Shown: positions 1 through 62,330 of the stretch, piece after piece | Layout of the letters: every line of letters starts with the position of its first letter | How positions within the stretch are numbered: the first letter of the stretch is position 1 | Program-made: the position numbers and the translations under genes | Notes under the pieces: generated by a model | What the model saw: only the letters and a program-made list of their open reading frames with translations | Told to the model about the DNA's origin: nothing | Databases searched by the model: none | From: Osedax fenrisi | Lineage: Eukaryota; Annelida; Polychaeta; Sabellida; Siboglinidae | Reading direction: 5' to 3' | Assembly (NCBI GenBank): GCA_964019155.1 | Contig: OZ025240.1 | Location: 80,303,390-80,367,389, forward strand | Length of the DNA stretch: 64,000 nucleotides

Positions 1-50539
<50,539 letters not shown>

Positions 50540-50599
50540 CTTTAGATCGCCAACGGAAGATTAACGATACTAGCGTGTAGTTCAGCGATGCCGTATATG

Positions 50600-50652
50600 C
50601 GAAGGGGGCGTGGTTACGGGTGAGGCGAAAGGGGCGTAGTTATGGGCGTGTC
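50600..50652 (-). promoter_or_regulatory. GC-box cluster upstream of exon 1
   Basis: Three GGGCGTG / ACGCCC motifs (near 50605, 50632 and 50644) lie 65-110 bp upstream of the start codon in an otherwise AT-rich region. They resemble Sp/KLF-type CACCC or GC boxes, suggesting a promoter. No TATA box or start site could be fixed. Confidence 0.3.
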
Positions 50653-51012
50653 GAAGGCGCTTTACGACTTTCTTAGTCTGGAATAAATGCTATTGTTAAC
50701 TTCTATAGAATTAGAGATTTTAAATTGTTGGATGATACTCTCGATTTCTAGTCATCAATATACGATTCGAGTAGTTACTCATTACATTAATATTAATGTA
50801 ATTAGTTAGTAACTATATAGTACTATATATAGTACCTATATATATATGTGTATACATAGTATATATAATATATACTATATAGTAATTATAATATTTTACA
50901 GAAATAATATAAATACAATCATAGTATTATAGCATGATTTGTATACATATAATGAAAGTTCAATATTATATATAATAGTATCTATATTATAGTACTATTG
51001 AAATAATATGTA

Positions 51013-51937
51013 TAGGGGAAAGTAACCTAGGTTAGCTAATACGGGGGACACTTTAACAATAAATGGTCTTAACATTTTATGACTCATTATTTTTATTCAA
51101 AAATTACAATATATTAATAATATATGATTTTAGATATTATTGTGATTTTAAAATTTTATTTAATTTTTTAAATCCATAGATAACGGGGTGTCCGTATTCG
51201 GTACCCATGTCCGAATACGGAAACCCCATGTTATAATACGGACACCCTATATACCACTATATAATCTATATATTATTGATGAATCAATCAGACAAATTAC
51301 AGTTACATTATTTATAATTAATTTTATGAATAATTTATTCTAATTTAATTAGTTAATAATTTATTTATTTTTATTATTTTTTTAATTAATAATACAATTT
51401 AAGTATCTAAATAATAAAAAATGTAGATGTAGCTTTATTAGTGGTATTAATATTATAACTTACGCGATTTTTATGAAAATAAGAATAGTTCATACGCTGC
51501 GCACTGATTGGTTATAGGTTGCCCTTAAGACACTCTATATATAGTGTTCCCGTATTAGGGACTTATATGACCTCTAGATATATTCTTATAACTTAATGAA
51601 TATTTGATAACAAATATATAAATTATATATATCATTTTTAGAATGCTTTATTTTTTTAATAATATAGTGTTATGTTTTATATCGATACATTTGTATATTC
51701 TTGAGAAGGTTTAAGTTAACATTTTTTTTCATAAATTTAAAAATGTAATAAAAAAATCAGTTTATTGGATATATCAGCAATATTTTGAATAATTAAAAAT
51801 TAAAAAATACCTTTTTAGACTAGTTATATAATTATGAATATCTTATTCATTAAACATTTTTTTGTAGGATTTATGGTTTCTGAGATACCGAGAGTGTCCG
51901 TATTCGAGCACTGTCCGTATTCGGTTACTTTCCCCTA
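51013..51937. mobile_element. Inverted-repeat element with internal CCGTATTCGG motifs
   Basis: The ends share TAGGGGAAAGTAACC in inverted orientation, with TA on both outer sides (Tc1/mariner-like target, or part of the repeat). The motif tccgtattcg or its complement occurs at least five times near the ends and at 51187-51245. No transposase. A degraded relative is at 37030. Confidence 0.7.
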
Positions 51938-52459
51938 CATGAAATAAATGAACAGTTTTTTTATATTCACTATATATAGTATTACAAAGTTATTCAATAA
52001 TTGAATTGAATATATGACAATACTTCGAAAGTGCAATTAGGTAATGGTTAAACATAATAAATAAATAAATCATATTTATCATTCCTCATCAACAGGCATG
52101 GAATAATGGCGATATTAATAAAAAATGTAATATTTTTACCAGAATTTTCCCAATCATCATATTTTAGATAGTCTAGAATCTAGACATTAGATTCTCATAA
52201 AATAAATAAATACACATATAATAAGAATTAACAAAATTAAGCAACAAAATAATTTAACTTAAAAGATATAAAATGTGAGATAAATGTATATAAAATGTTA
52301 AAAATTAAAATGGATGAACACCTAACATAAAATAATAATAATGATTTTTATTTTAAAATAAATAATTTAATAGAGTGATTATTTATATATATATTTAAAA
52401 ATGTTAACACTGAAAATAATAATACATTAGGTAACAATTGAATACACGAGCATAATACG

Positions 52460-52536
<77 letters not shown>

Positions 52537-53062
52537 GAAATTAAAATTAGAGATATTTATAAAATTGTAATACTGCAGGGGAAAATACTTCCTATAAACA
52601 AATAAACAATGTATATACTAAAAGAAATAATTATTACTAAATAAATAATAATTATAAATCTATGAATACTGTAAGATGTATTTTTTAATTATTATTTAAA
52701 TAGGTTTTTCATAATTTCATTCCATTTTTGTTGGATCAAAAAATAATATTGAATTATGATATATTATATGTTTTATATATGGTTGAATGTAATTAAAAGT
52801 TGTATTGATATATTTATTAGCTCTTCTCACAAAAATGTAATTGATATTTTTTGGATAATTACCTAAAAATATATTATGCATATAACATTCTTATAGATAA
52901 TAATGTTTCCTAACTTTAATATATTATAATTACTAAATAGAGAATTTGTCCTAGATGAAATAAAATTCCAATTATGATTATAAATATATCTTTATTGATT
53001 ATTTACGTTTTTTTTGTAATAATTCTATTTCATATAAAATACTAAATATTTCCCCATAATTA
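51938..53062. other. AT-rich upstream region
   Basis: Contains (TA)n at 52467-52533. No genes or elements recognised. Confidence 0.55.
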
Positions 53063-53673
53063 GGGGAGGGAAGGGGGTATTGGCCGAGGACGTAATAGTA
53101 GCCGTTTTAATTTACGCTTAAATGGTGCTTGATAGGATACAAAGTTCTATATACAATATTTAGTTAATCAAAATATCTATAATATATAGTACATTTTTTT
53201 GTAAAATAATTAATTAATTACTCTAATTTATTACATAATCATTTTTTTGTCACATTTTGAGAAAAACATGATTATATATATTTATGCTTATTTATGTGTA
53301 AGAGTATGTGCATATATAATTAAATCATTGAATCAAATAAGGTGTGTATGCATCATAAATATAATTATTTAATATTACATAATAAACAAAATTTAAATCG
53401 AATACATTACGAGACAATTATTGCATTTTCTGGTACTAGCGGCCACTACTACGGCCTTGCCTTATTTGAGTGATTTTTGTAATGCCTAATCAAACGTTTA
53501 TATTATTAGGTTAAACACTTTATATATAAAAGTGAAATCACAGTAGGTTATTCAAGAACTATATGATTTCTAGTTAATTCAAAAAAATAAGAGTTTAACA
53601 TTTAGTATTTATCGATATATTAGAAATCTTCTGAGGCATATTAATTATCGGCCACTACCCCCTTCCCTCCCCC
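53063..53673. mobile_element. Inverted-repeat element with G-rich ends
   Basis: The left end GGGGAGGGAAGGGGGTATTG and the right end, read inverted, share about 25 bp including GGCCGA. An internal ggccactactacggcc repeats the subterminal motif. MITE-like, with no open frame. Confidence 0.68.
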
Positions 53674-53944
53674 ACAAGCAATACAATAAATGGGGTAATA
53701 ATTAAGAATTATATATAATAAATATATAGTATATTTCGGAAGGATATATCCTAGTATATAGGATATAACTATAGTTTGAGTAAGATAACAATTTTTTTAA
53801 CTAATATATTATTTTAGATAATTTAATTTAATATATTTAATATATCCAATATAACACCTACAAACTTATGTATTTTACATAAAAACAATGCTAAATAAAC
53901 ATATTAGATATTAATGATGCAATCATTAGCTTTATATACAATCA

Positions 53945-54850
53945 TTTTTATTTTGCAGCATTCAATTTTAATTTGTTTAATATAAACCAATCATATAATC
54001 CATTACTATATAGTATATATCGGATATCCGATAATAATTGATTAGTCAAATCTATATTATTATTTTTACGAATGATTAGAGATATAGAATCAGCAAAAAG
54101 TATCAAATTATTATCATAAGATATATCTAAACAATCATGTATAGGCATCATATCATTTATATATATAATATACATAATATAGTTCCTGAAATAGATCATC
54201 GCGGAACTCCTATAAATATATGTTCAATGTTGAAGAATTATTTTCACCTAGTTTAGTAATGTGACTTCTATTACTTAAATAGCTATTTAGGTTAGTGATT
54301 TACATCTGAAACCGTAATATTATAACTTTTTAAAAAGTATATCATGATTTAAAGTGTCAAATGTTTTTTTTTAAATCTAAAAAAAATTAAGCCATCTTAT
54401 TAATTTTTTGGAAACCAGATATCAAAAAGTTATAATTAAGCACATGTGCATGTACTGTTGAATAGTTTGCAATGAAACCATATTGATTTTATATATAATA
54501 TCAAGTCTATCAATAAATAATACCATTATTCTACTAATAATGTTTTCAAATATTTTAGAGAATTGAGGTAGGAAAATAATGAAATTGTACTCTGATTAAT
54601 TTAATTGTTTTTTAGAAGATTTTAAAAATGACTCTTTAATCATTAAAGTTTAATGGAACCATCTATAGATGGTAGAAAGTATACTTTATTAAGTATATAT
54701 ACTTTATTAAACATTGTAGTTATATTTTTAGATGTAATACTAGAAAAATGTTCACCATCATTAATATTAGATTTATCTTTCAATTTCTCAATTAAAGTAT
54801 TTTGATTAGAAATGATTAGATTTAATTTTATAATAATTTCTTTATGTTAA
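53945..54850 (-). pseudogene. Decayed AT-rich LINE reverse transcriptase
   Basis: Minus-strand pieces in several frames read NQYGFIANYST, FLDLKK-FDTLNHDIL and NLILFADSISLI (degenerate FADD box), then LNKLKLNAAK. Related in composition and motifs to the LINE at 30269 but heavily mutated. Confidence 0.7.
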
Positions 54851-54984
54851 TCATTTATTATTATTAGTTTATTATCACTAATTAAAGTATTACATAAACT
54901 AATTTCTTCCTATATTTTTGTGGACAAATTTTATGAACACATGTGCACACTATTAAAAATAATGACTATAAAAAAGAACTAGTT

Positions 54985-55195
54985 TGCTTTAAATACGAGG
55001 TAAAGGGTTTTATATATAAAAAAACCTGTAGTTCATTAAAGCAAAACTAAAGGGTTTTGGTAAACCTTTACTTTTTAATAAATTACAACTAAAGGGTTTT
55101 TGAAAACCTTTACTTTTTATTAAATAATAACTAAAAGTTAATAACCCTTTACTTGTTAGTACAAAATAACTAAATGGTTTCGAACCCTTTAGTTA
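54985..55195. repeat. Palindromic ACTAAAGGGTTTT repeats, left block
   Basis: Several alternately oriented copies of actaaagggtttt and its complement with spacers, giving local hairpins. A second block is at 59855. The following 55200-55620 is plain AT-rich sequence. Confidence 0.75.
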
Positions 55196-55635
55196 TACCT
55201 TTTAATTTTAGAGACAAATTGTTGTTTAATATATTAGTTAATATATAATTAAAACCAAATATAATTTTGATATTTTAAGTTTTTGTAAATATTTAAAAAA
55301 TATTTTGTAAGAAAAATTAATCAATATATACTTTATAAGTTAAAAATATTATTTATATTTACATATTATTAATCTTATATGCTTATTAAATTTATATTTT
55401 GTTTTAAATTGTATTTTTTATAACAGTGTAATTTCTCATAGAAATATTATTTATAAGTTAATTATTTCTTGTCTGGCAAGGATGTTATGTTTAATATATT
55501 ATGTTCGCTAATATGATAATAGATCTTACTGTTGTCAGGAAATGTTTACAGCTTAATTAATGATGTAGTATTTTAAATTATATAGTTATATTTATGACAA
55601 TAATTATTTATAATTACAATGTATATATATATATA

Positions 55636-56163
55636 TTGAATTGAATTGAATTGTTTATTTAAACACCAATATATCGGGTGCCCTCTCTGGTGTATAATAA
55701 TAACGAAAAAGAATAAAAACACCCAATAGAAAATACAATATAACAAAAATTTATATTAAATTGATTTAGATATAAAGATTAAATAACGCGTATACAAAAA
55801 TAAATTAAGAAGTGTTTAAATAATATTTTAGTTTCTTTCTAAAAAAATATAAGGATTGGACCTTCCGTAAGTCATATGGTAGGACGTTCCATATGCGAGG
55901 AACAGCGGAGGAGAATGCCCGATTACTAAATCCATTGAATAAAGTATTGCTCTCAAATAGTATTGCATCAGATGTTCGAATCTGCTTCAGTATGCAACGA
56001 CGTTTCAGTTGAGTATGTAGATAGTCAGGCTTACCTAGGAATATAGATTTATGAGCTAGACAGAGTAAACGATATTTGCATCGCTTTCTAAATAATAGCC
56101 ATTTTAGATTATGTTGGTGTTCATCTATTTTAAAATGTTCACTACGATTGATATTATAAATAA
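55636..56163 (-). pseudogene. CR1/L2-like LINE, 3' part
   Basis: C-terminal coding block (NINRSEHFKI, CKYRLLCLAHKSIF, NRAFSSAVPRMWNVLPYDLR) ending at a TAA, then a 3' UTR and a (TTCAA)3 tail at the left end. Separated from the rest of the element by the insertion at 56164-57307. Confidence 0.85.
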
Positions 56164-56820
56164 TAGGGTGTTCACATCAATTCCGTTTTAAAAAACGTAC
56201 GTGTAACTGCAACTTCAAATGATTCATTCACAGCAAATTTGAAGTAACAGATTTTTAAGTGTTCACATCAATTCCGTGTTTTTTAGTTTGTCGTAAGGGT
56301 AGACATATATCGCCATCTATATTTAAATATGTGCAGATAAAATCAATTGTAACAAATCTCATTGTGGGATATAGCTAAATTCAATGTACAAATAGTAATA
56401 TTATATATTTCTTTAAATACACAAATACATAAATACTACATACATTATATTTATTAATTTAATATTTTTAACTAATATAACAAATACTATATTATTATAT
56501 AATACATAAATCCATATAATTATATCTAAACTTATGAAATATATATAATTTAAATAAATATTTAATAAATTATTGAAATATATATTATATATTACTATTG
56601 TATAGTTGATATATATTATTAAAATATATATATAGTTGTATAACATCTTATATAACCTTTTTATAATATATATATATATATATATATATTTAATAAATAG
56701 TTATTTGATAAGTTATATGTAATAATAAACATTTGTTAATATACTTTATATATATATATATATATATTTAATAAATAGTTATTCGATAAGTTATATGTAA
56801 TAATAAACATTTGTTAATAT

Positions 56821-56861
<41 letters not shown>

Positions 56862-56916
56862 ATATATATATATATATATATATTAAATAAATAGTAGGCT
56901 ACTAATATTACCTATA

Positions 56917-56969
<53 letters not shown>

Positions 56970-57307
56970 TATATATATATATATATATATATACATATTT
57001 AATAAATAGTTATTCGATAAGTTATATGTAATAATATATTTTATTTATATATATCAATTGGAATCAAGTGGAATTCTAGATGTTCTCTCTAATTCTGTGC
57101 GTTCATTCTAGCTGTTCTCTCTAATTCTGTGTGTTGTTACGTACAGAAAATAGGATTAATCCTATTTCAGAAAACGTTCAGAAAACGTGTAGTTCAACTT
57201 CAAATAAATAGGAATGTGACTCATAACTTCAAATTTGCTGTGAATGAATCATTTGAAGTTGCAGTTACACGTACGTTTTTTAAAACGGAATTGATGTGAA
57301 CACCCTA
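56164..57307. mobile_element. PIF/Harbinger-like non-autonomous element
   Basis: The terminal 82 bp (56164-56245 and 57226-57307) are perfect inverted repeats starting TAGGGTGTTCACATCAATTC. Flanking TAA (56161-56163 and 57308-57310) fits a 3-bp target duplication, and removing the element plus one TAA rejoins the host LINE in frame. The interior is (TA)n-rich with a block repeated near 56690, 56768 and 56998. It encodes no transposase. Confidence 0.85.
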
Positions 57308-57310
57308 TAA

Positions 57311-59745
57311 GGCGTATAGAAGCGCGAATAATTCTATCAATCTTTTTGACCTCTACATTCTTTAAGTCACTAAATAATGATCCGCAATAATCAATTCTGG
57401 ATAATACTAGAGCATTAATAAGTAGTTTAGTAATACGCTTAGAGCAATACTTTCTAATATGTCTAATCCTAAGTAAATGAAAGTTAGCTGATTTTGATAT
57501 AGAATTAATTTAAGCATCAAAAGATAATGTACTATCGAAGATAACTCCAGGATTACGAACTGAAGCAGAAGGATGTATAACCCTACCATCAATGATTACT
57601 GGTGGAAAATTAGTATATACCCTAGATACATTTAGTAGTTCGGTTTTAGAGGTATTTACTAGTAGATCGTTTCTAAGAAGCCAATTAATTATTTTAGATG
57701 CACATTCCAGAAGTTCCAAGTTGGATTTAAGCGAGTTAACAGGAATTTTAATAATTAGCTGTATATCATCAGCATATATATGGTAGGTAATATTAGGAAA
57801 TTTACTAATAATATTAGATAGAGTACGCAAGTAAATAGAAAACAATAAAGGTCCGAGTACTGATCCCTGAGGAACTCCACATAGTATATCAATGGGAGGC
57901 GAAATATAATAATTCACTTTTACTGAGGAAGTTCGATCGTTAAGAAATTAAGTTAACCAGCTGAGAGAAGAACCTTCAATTCCGAGTTCCTTAATGCGTT
58001 CAATAAGAATATTGTGGTTTAGAGTAGCAAACGCACTCGAAAGGTCGAGTAGCAATAGTTTCGCACAATGATAGGAGTCGAGCGATGTATAGAGCGTATC
58101 AGTAATAATATTTAAAGAAGTTTCAGTGGAATAATGTGTTCTATAAGCACTCTGGTAGGGTTCCATTAAATAGTTATTCTCAAGATAAAATATCAATTGT
58201 TACTGACTACACGTTCCATGATTTTACTGGTTATCGGAAGTTGGGATATGGGTTTATAGTTCATAAGATCATCAGGATCGAGAGAGGATTTTTTTCAGAA
58301 TCGGCTTAATAATAGCATATTTTAGAGATTTAGACATAATCCCATCATGAAGTGATTCAGAAATTAAATTCGAGATAGTAATCGAAAGTAATAAAACTAA
58401 ATTTTTAAAGACAACCAAAGGAAGAGGATCAATATGAGATGTTGAATTGGACATCATAATCATTTTGTGTATTTCAAAAATGGAAGGAGAGGAAAAACTA
58501 GATAATTTACATAAAGTTGGTTCAGTGATTTGATGGGCAATCATACTCGGAGGTATCAAAGCCAGTTTAGATTTAATACATTTAGAAATACTAGATAACT
58601 TATTATATAAACTAAATACAAAAGAAGAGCACATATTATAGTCGGAAAGTCTATTTGATATGGGATTTAAATTACTACCAAGTATTCTATTCACTATTTT
58701 GAAATTTTTTTGGGAATTTGAACCACAGGCATTGAGTTTTTGCTTATAGAAATTAGCTTTTTGCGAATAAATTGCTTTCTTATAAGCCATCCTTGCCTCC
58801 AAGAAAATATACTTATGATAAGAAGATTGATGAATTCTACGCTCAAGTTTCCTTGATGAACGTTTCATTATGGCAAGATGAGAAGAAAACCAAGGTGATG
58901 AAGTATGTAGAGTGAAGTAACGAGATTTTAAAGTAACTAAGTTATTCAAAGTAGATGAAAGACAGTAATTTAAAAAATCAAACGATATGTGATCACTGGA
59001 TAATCAATTCTCAATTTGTAACCCAAGTTCATGATAGTTTAATTTCCTCAACTCCTTAGTTGATACTGGTTTCCTTAGAGAAATAGATGTATGAATCAGA
59101 TAATGATCAGTTAATAGAACGAATACAGGGTGAAATGAACTAAGTGGGTGTATCATTAGGAGTAAATATCAGATCAAGAATATTGCCACTTGTGTGAGTA
59201 GGACAGGATATATGTTGATGAAGACCAAGGGATTCAGTTAATTGCCTAAATAAGGAATGGGGTTGAGAAATGGAGTCAAAATGATAATTGAAATCGCCCA
59301 TACAAATGAATTTAAAAGAGCTAGAATGTAAGCCATTATTTATGCAATCAGAGAATTCATCAAAGAAGATGGAATAATCAGGTCTAGGAGGCCGATAAAT
59401 AACTATAATACGAAGTATATCGAAAGGGAAATTAAATGTGCAAGATAAGCAATCACTATAAGAAAAAGTAAAAGAAGAAATGGAAGGCGTTGTAAGTCTA
59501 TATGAATTAAGATACCAACGCCTCCCCCACGACCATAATTACGAGGTTGGAGATAAAGATTATAACCCGCATCGTAGCTCAATGAGAATATATCCGTATC
59601 ATCAATGCTAATCCAGGTTTCAGTGATCCCAATAATAGAGATAAGTTTAATTTTTAGATAGGCAAGGAGTAGTACAATATTAGAGCGAAGAGATCGAATA
59701 TTAATAAGGGAAATGCTAATTACATCAGATAACATACATAATCAT
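57311..59745 (-). pseudogene. CR1/L2-like LINE, endonuclease and RT part, decayed
   Basis: Read on the minus strand from the right: endonuclease (SLINIRSLRSN, IGITETWISIDDTD, GRGGGVGILI, then FKFICMGDFNYHFD and SGNILDLIFT in other frames), linker at 58949-58272, and RT (LLLLDLSSAFATLNHNIL, CGVPQGSVLGPLLF, catalytic YADDIQLII). Frameshifts and stops occur near 59400, 58970, 58235 and 57930. The element was probably nearly full length for ORF2. Confidence 0.87.
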
Positions 59746-59854
59746 ATATATATCATAGCTATTTGAATTATGTAGAATTTTATTTGATATACATCAACTT
59801 AATTTTATTTGTATTCACCAATATGTTAAAACACTTTAGTTAATATAATATCAT

Positions 59855-60030
59855 AAACCTTTAGTTAAAATAAGTTAAAAACCCTTTAGTTATTATTATT
59901 CAAAACCCTTTAGTTCTTTATGCAGTAAAACCCTTCAAGTTTCACTAAAACTTTTATTAAAGGGTCGAAAACCCTTCACTCAGCGGACCCCCACCTAAAG
60001 GTTTATTCAGCGAAAACTAAAGGGTTATAT
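59855..60030. repeat. Palindromic ACTAAAGGGTTTT repeats, right block
   Basis: Copies of ccctttagtt and actaaagggtt in both orientations, as at 54985. The two blocks bracket the LINE at 55636-59745. Confidence 0.7.
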
Positions 60031-60075
60031 TTAACAGTTCATAGTGTGTTATATTATATAAAATTCATACACAAT

Positions 60076-60079
<4 letters not shown>

Positions 60080-60121
<42 letters not shown>
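60080..60121. repeat. (TA)n microsatellite
   Basis: TA run at the left border of the SINE pair. Confidence 0.95.
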
Positions 60122-60123
<2 letters not shown>

Positions 60124-60178
60124 CACAGTAGGTTAAGGCATCAGACACACAAGCAGTATGACACGGGTTCGAGCCTAG
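60122..60178 (+). mobile_element. SINE family 1 tRNA head, inverted fragment
   Basis: Plus-strand copy of the family's tRNA-like head (ggttaaggcatcagacacac, B box gggttcgagcc), joined directly to the tail end of the minus-strand SINE that follows. Confidence 0.75.
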
Positions 60179-60441
60179 TCCTTTCATCCCATCCAGGAAC
60201 TTAGATGAAGTTTTCACTTATAACCATATATGGCTCTAATGTCCCTTCGAAGCCGATCTCATGTTAAGGCATCCATGGTTTTAACGAGAGCCGATCATTT
60301 ATTTATACACAATTATATAAGATCACTTCTAAATAATATTTTAATTTTATAAAATTATTTAATGGTCCGGACGAGGGTCGAACCCGTGTCCTACTGCTTG
60401 TGTGTCTGACGCCTTAGCCACCGAGCCACACAGGCAGTTTA
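60179..60441 (-). mobile_element. SINE family 1, best-preserved copy
   Basis: Complete from the tRNA head at the right end (A box tggctcggtgg, B box gggttcgaccc) through the ggcttcgaagggacat and ttcctggatgggatgaaagg blocks. The usual ccaccaaaataacaat tail is replaced by the inverted head fragment. Confidence 0.88.
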
Positions 60442-60763
60442 TATATTGTAATTTGAATGAAAACTAATATGAACTTATGTAAAGATAGATTATGCAATAA
60501 ACCAGATAACAGATATTTTATAGGAAATTTATAAAAAGAAATTCATATTTATATCCGGATTTATATATGAATTGAATATACAAATCTTTAATTTGAAAAC
60601 ACGACTGTTCGCTTCGGTATTTAGAATGCAACTGATAATCAATTGGAATTAGGTTTATATATATATATATATATATATAATTATATATATATTATATATA
60701 TAACTTTTATATATATTAAGTATACTTATATCATCGATATAAAGAAAATGTATAAACAATTGA

Positions 60764-61312
60764 ATGATTGTATGGCACTTTGCGATAGAGGCGCTGAGGT
60801 CGCAGTCTACTACTAAATACATACTAAATTTTAAATTAATATTATTTATTTATACACATATATTAATAAATAGAATTAAGTTTAGCCATATTTGTAAACA
60901 TAGGCTATTGTATATTATGCATAAGCCTATACACCTCGGATTTCCTGAATATCTAGATCAATCTATTATCATTCATAGTTCTAATATATCTAGTAAGTGT
61001 CACTTAAACACTCAAGTGTCACGTTATGAAGTTGGTGCAATGCTAAACATCTTATGCCTGCTCTGAATCAGCTTTATCGGTTATTACTCCGAAAATACAG
61101 AATTCACTGCCATATGAAGTGCCATTGTAAATCATCACTTTAATTATTTATACAAATACTGTATATCCATTTTAAATCATTGTAATTCGTTCTATTTTTG
61201 TATTCGTTTTCTATTTATTATTTTTTTCGTTTTTATTATCTAATGACGCCTATAATCACGATGTGTTTTTGAAGTCAATAAACGATATGTAATAAATAAA
61301 TAATAACTTATA
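60764..61312 (+). pseudogene. LINE 3' end fragment
   Basis: The plus strand encodes an ICKHRLLYIMHKPIHLGFPE block and a broken PKIQNSLPYE-like region, as in CR1/L2-group C-termini, then a 3' UTR and an (AATA)n tail. 5'-truncated. Confidence 0.55.
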
Positions 61313-61518
61313 ACATTATATATATATACATATACATACACATACATATATATAGTGATTACATTTGTTTATTTATATTTCTCACCTTAATATTTCACAT
61401 TTATTGATTTTTTATTTTACATTTCTCAAATATAACATAACATTATTACACATTTCTATAACTTCATTAATTGTGATATAATAAATTCAATAATCCAGAG
61501 AGTTTAATCGCTATAGCG

Positions 61519-61550
<32 letters not shown>

Positions 61551-62330
61551 AGATATGTTACTTGATAAAATAAATTATAAAACAAATTAAACCGACAGTA
61601 ACATAATTCAAAGAAATGTAATCTAATGATTACTGATAATGTTGGTATTCTAATAATTATAATTAAAAAAAAATAAAATATTACATTCGTTTCAATAAAT
61701 TAGATATTACAAGTTAACCTTTTGATATACTTGACATAAATACACTTCCTTAAAAAATGCATATATTCATAAAACCATAGTAACATTACATTTTCTTGAA
61801 ACGACATTACATATTTCTAAAAATTCTATGATATATAAGTTTTATATAAATGAATACTTGCCTATACTACATTCTGATATTGTTTAAAAAGTGATAACTT
61901 ACAACAAAATATGTGTATTGGTATGATAAATAATGAAAATATATACGTGGGAGTAACTTACAGGAGTAACTAAAGAAACAACATTTGACGAACTTTATTA
62001 CTTTTAGTTAGCCATATTTATAGTTTTTAATTCAGTTTTGTTTTATCTTATATACCATATATGTTATGTTATTTACACGTATACACACACATATATATGT
62101 ATAATGTATCGAAACTCATTTATATAATTGAATGAATTATATAGAATTCTAACATACTCCGTACATAAATCAGATTATAATATGTGTAACGTTAAGAGCA
62201 TCCTATACTTTCACCACATTTAGTGCGCGTTTACCTATCAAGGAGAATTGGGCATACATTATCTATTTAACTGCTGTATTCTCTAACTAATAGGGTTAGG
62301 TAGTGTAGAACACTTACATCTCTTAACTGT
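61313..62330. other. AT-rich intergenic sequence
   Basis: (TA)n at 61520-61545 and short low-complexity runs. No gene recognised. Confidence 0.55.

Noticed and set aside
56413..56646. Open frame of 77 codons in the Harbinger-like element as transposase
   Set aside because: Hydrophobic Ile/Tyr-rich low-complexity product from AT-rich DNA. No DDE or DNA-binding motif.
60368..60441. True tRNA gene
   Set aside because: Part of a repeated SINE whose other copies carry the same head attached to the same body.
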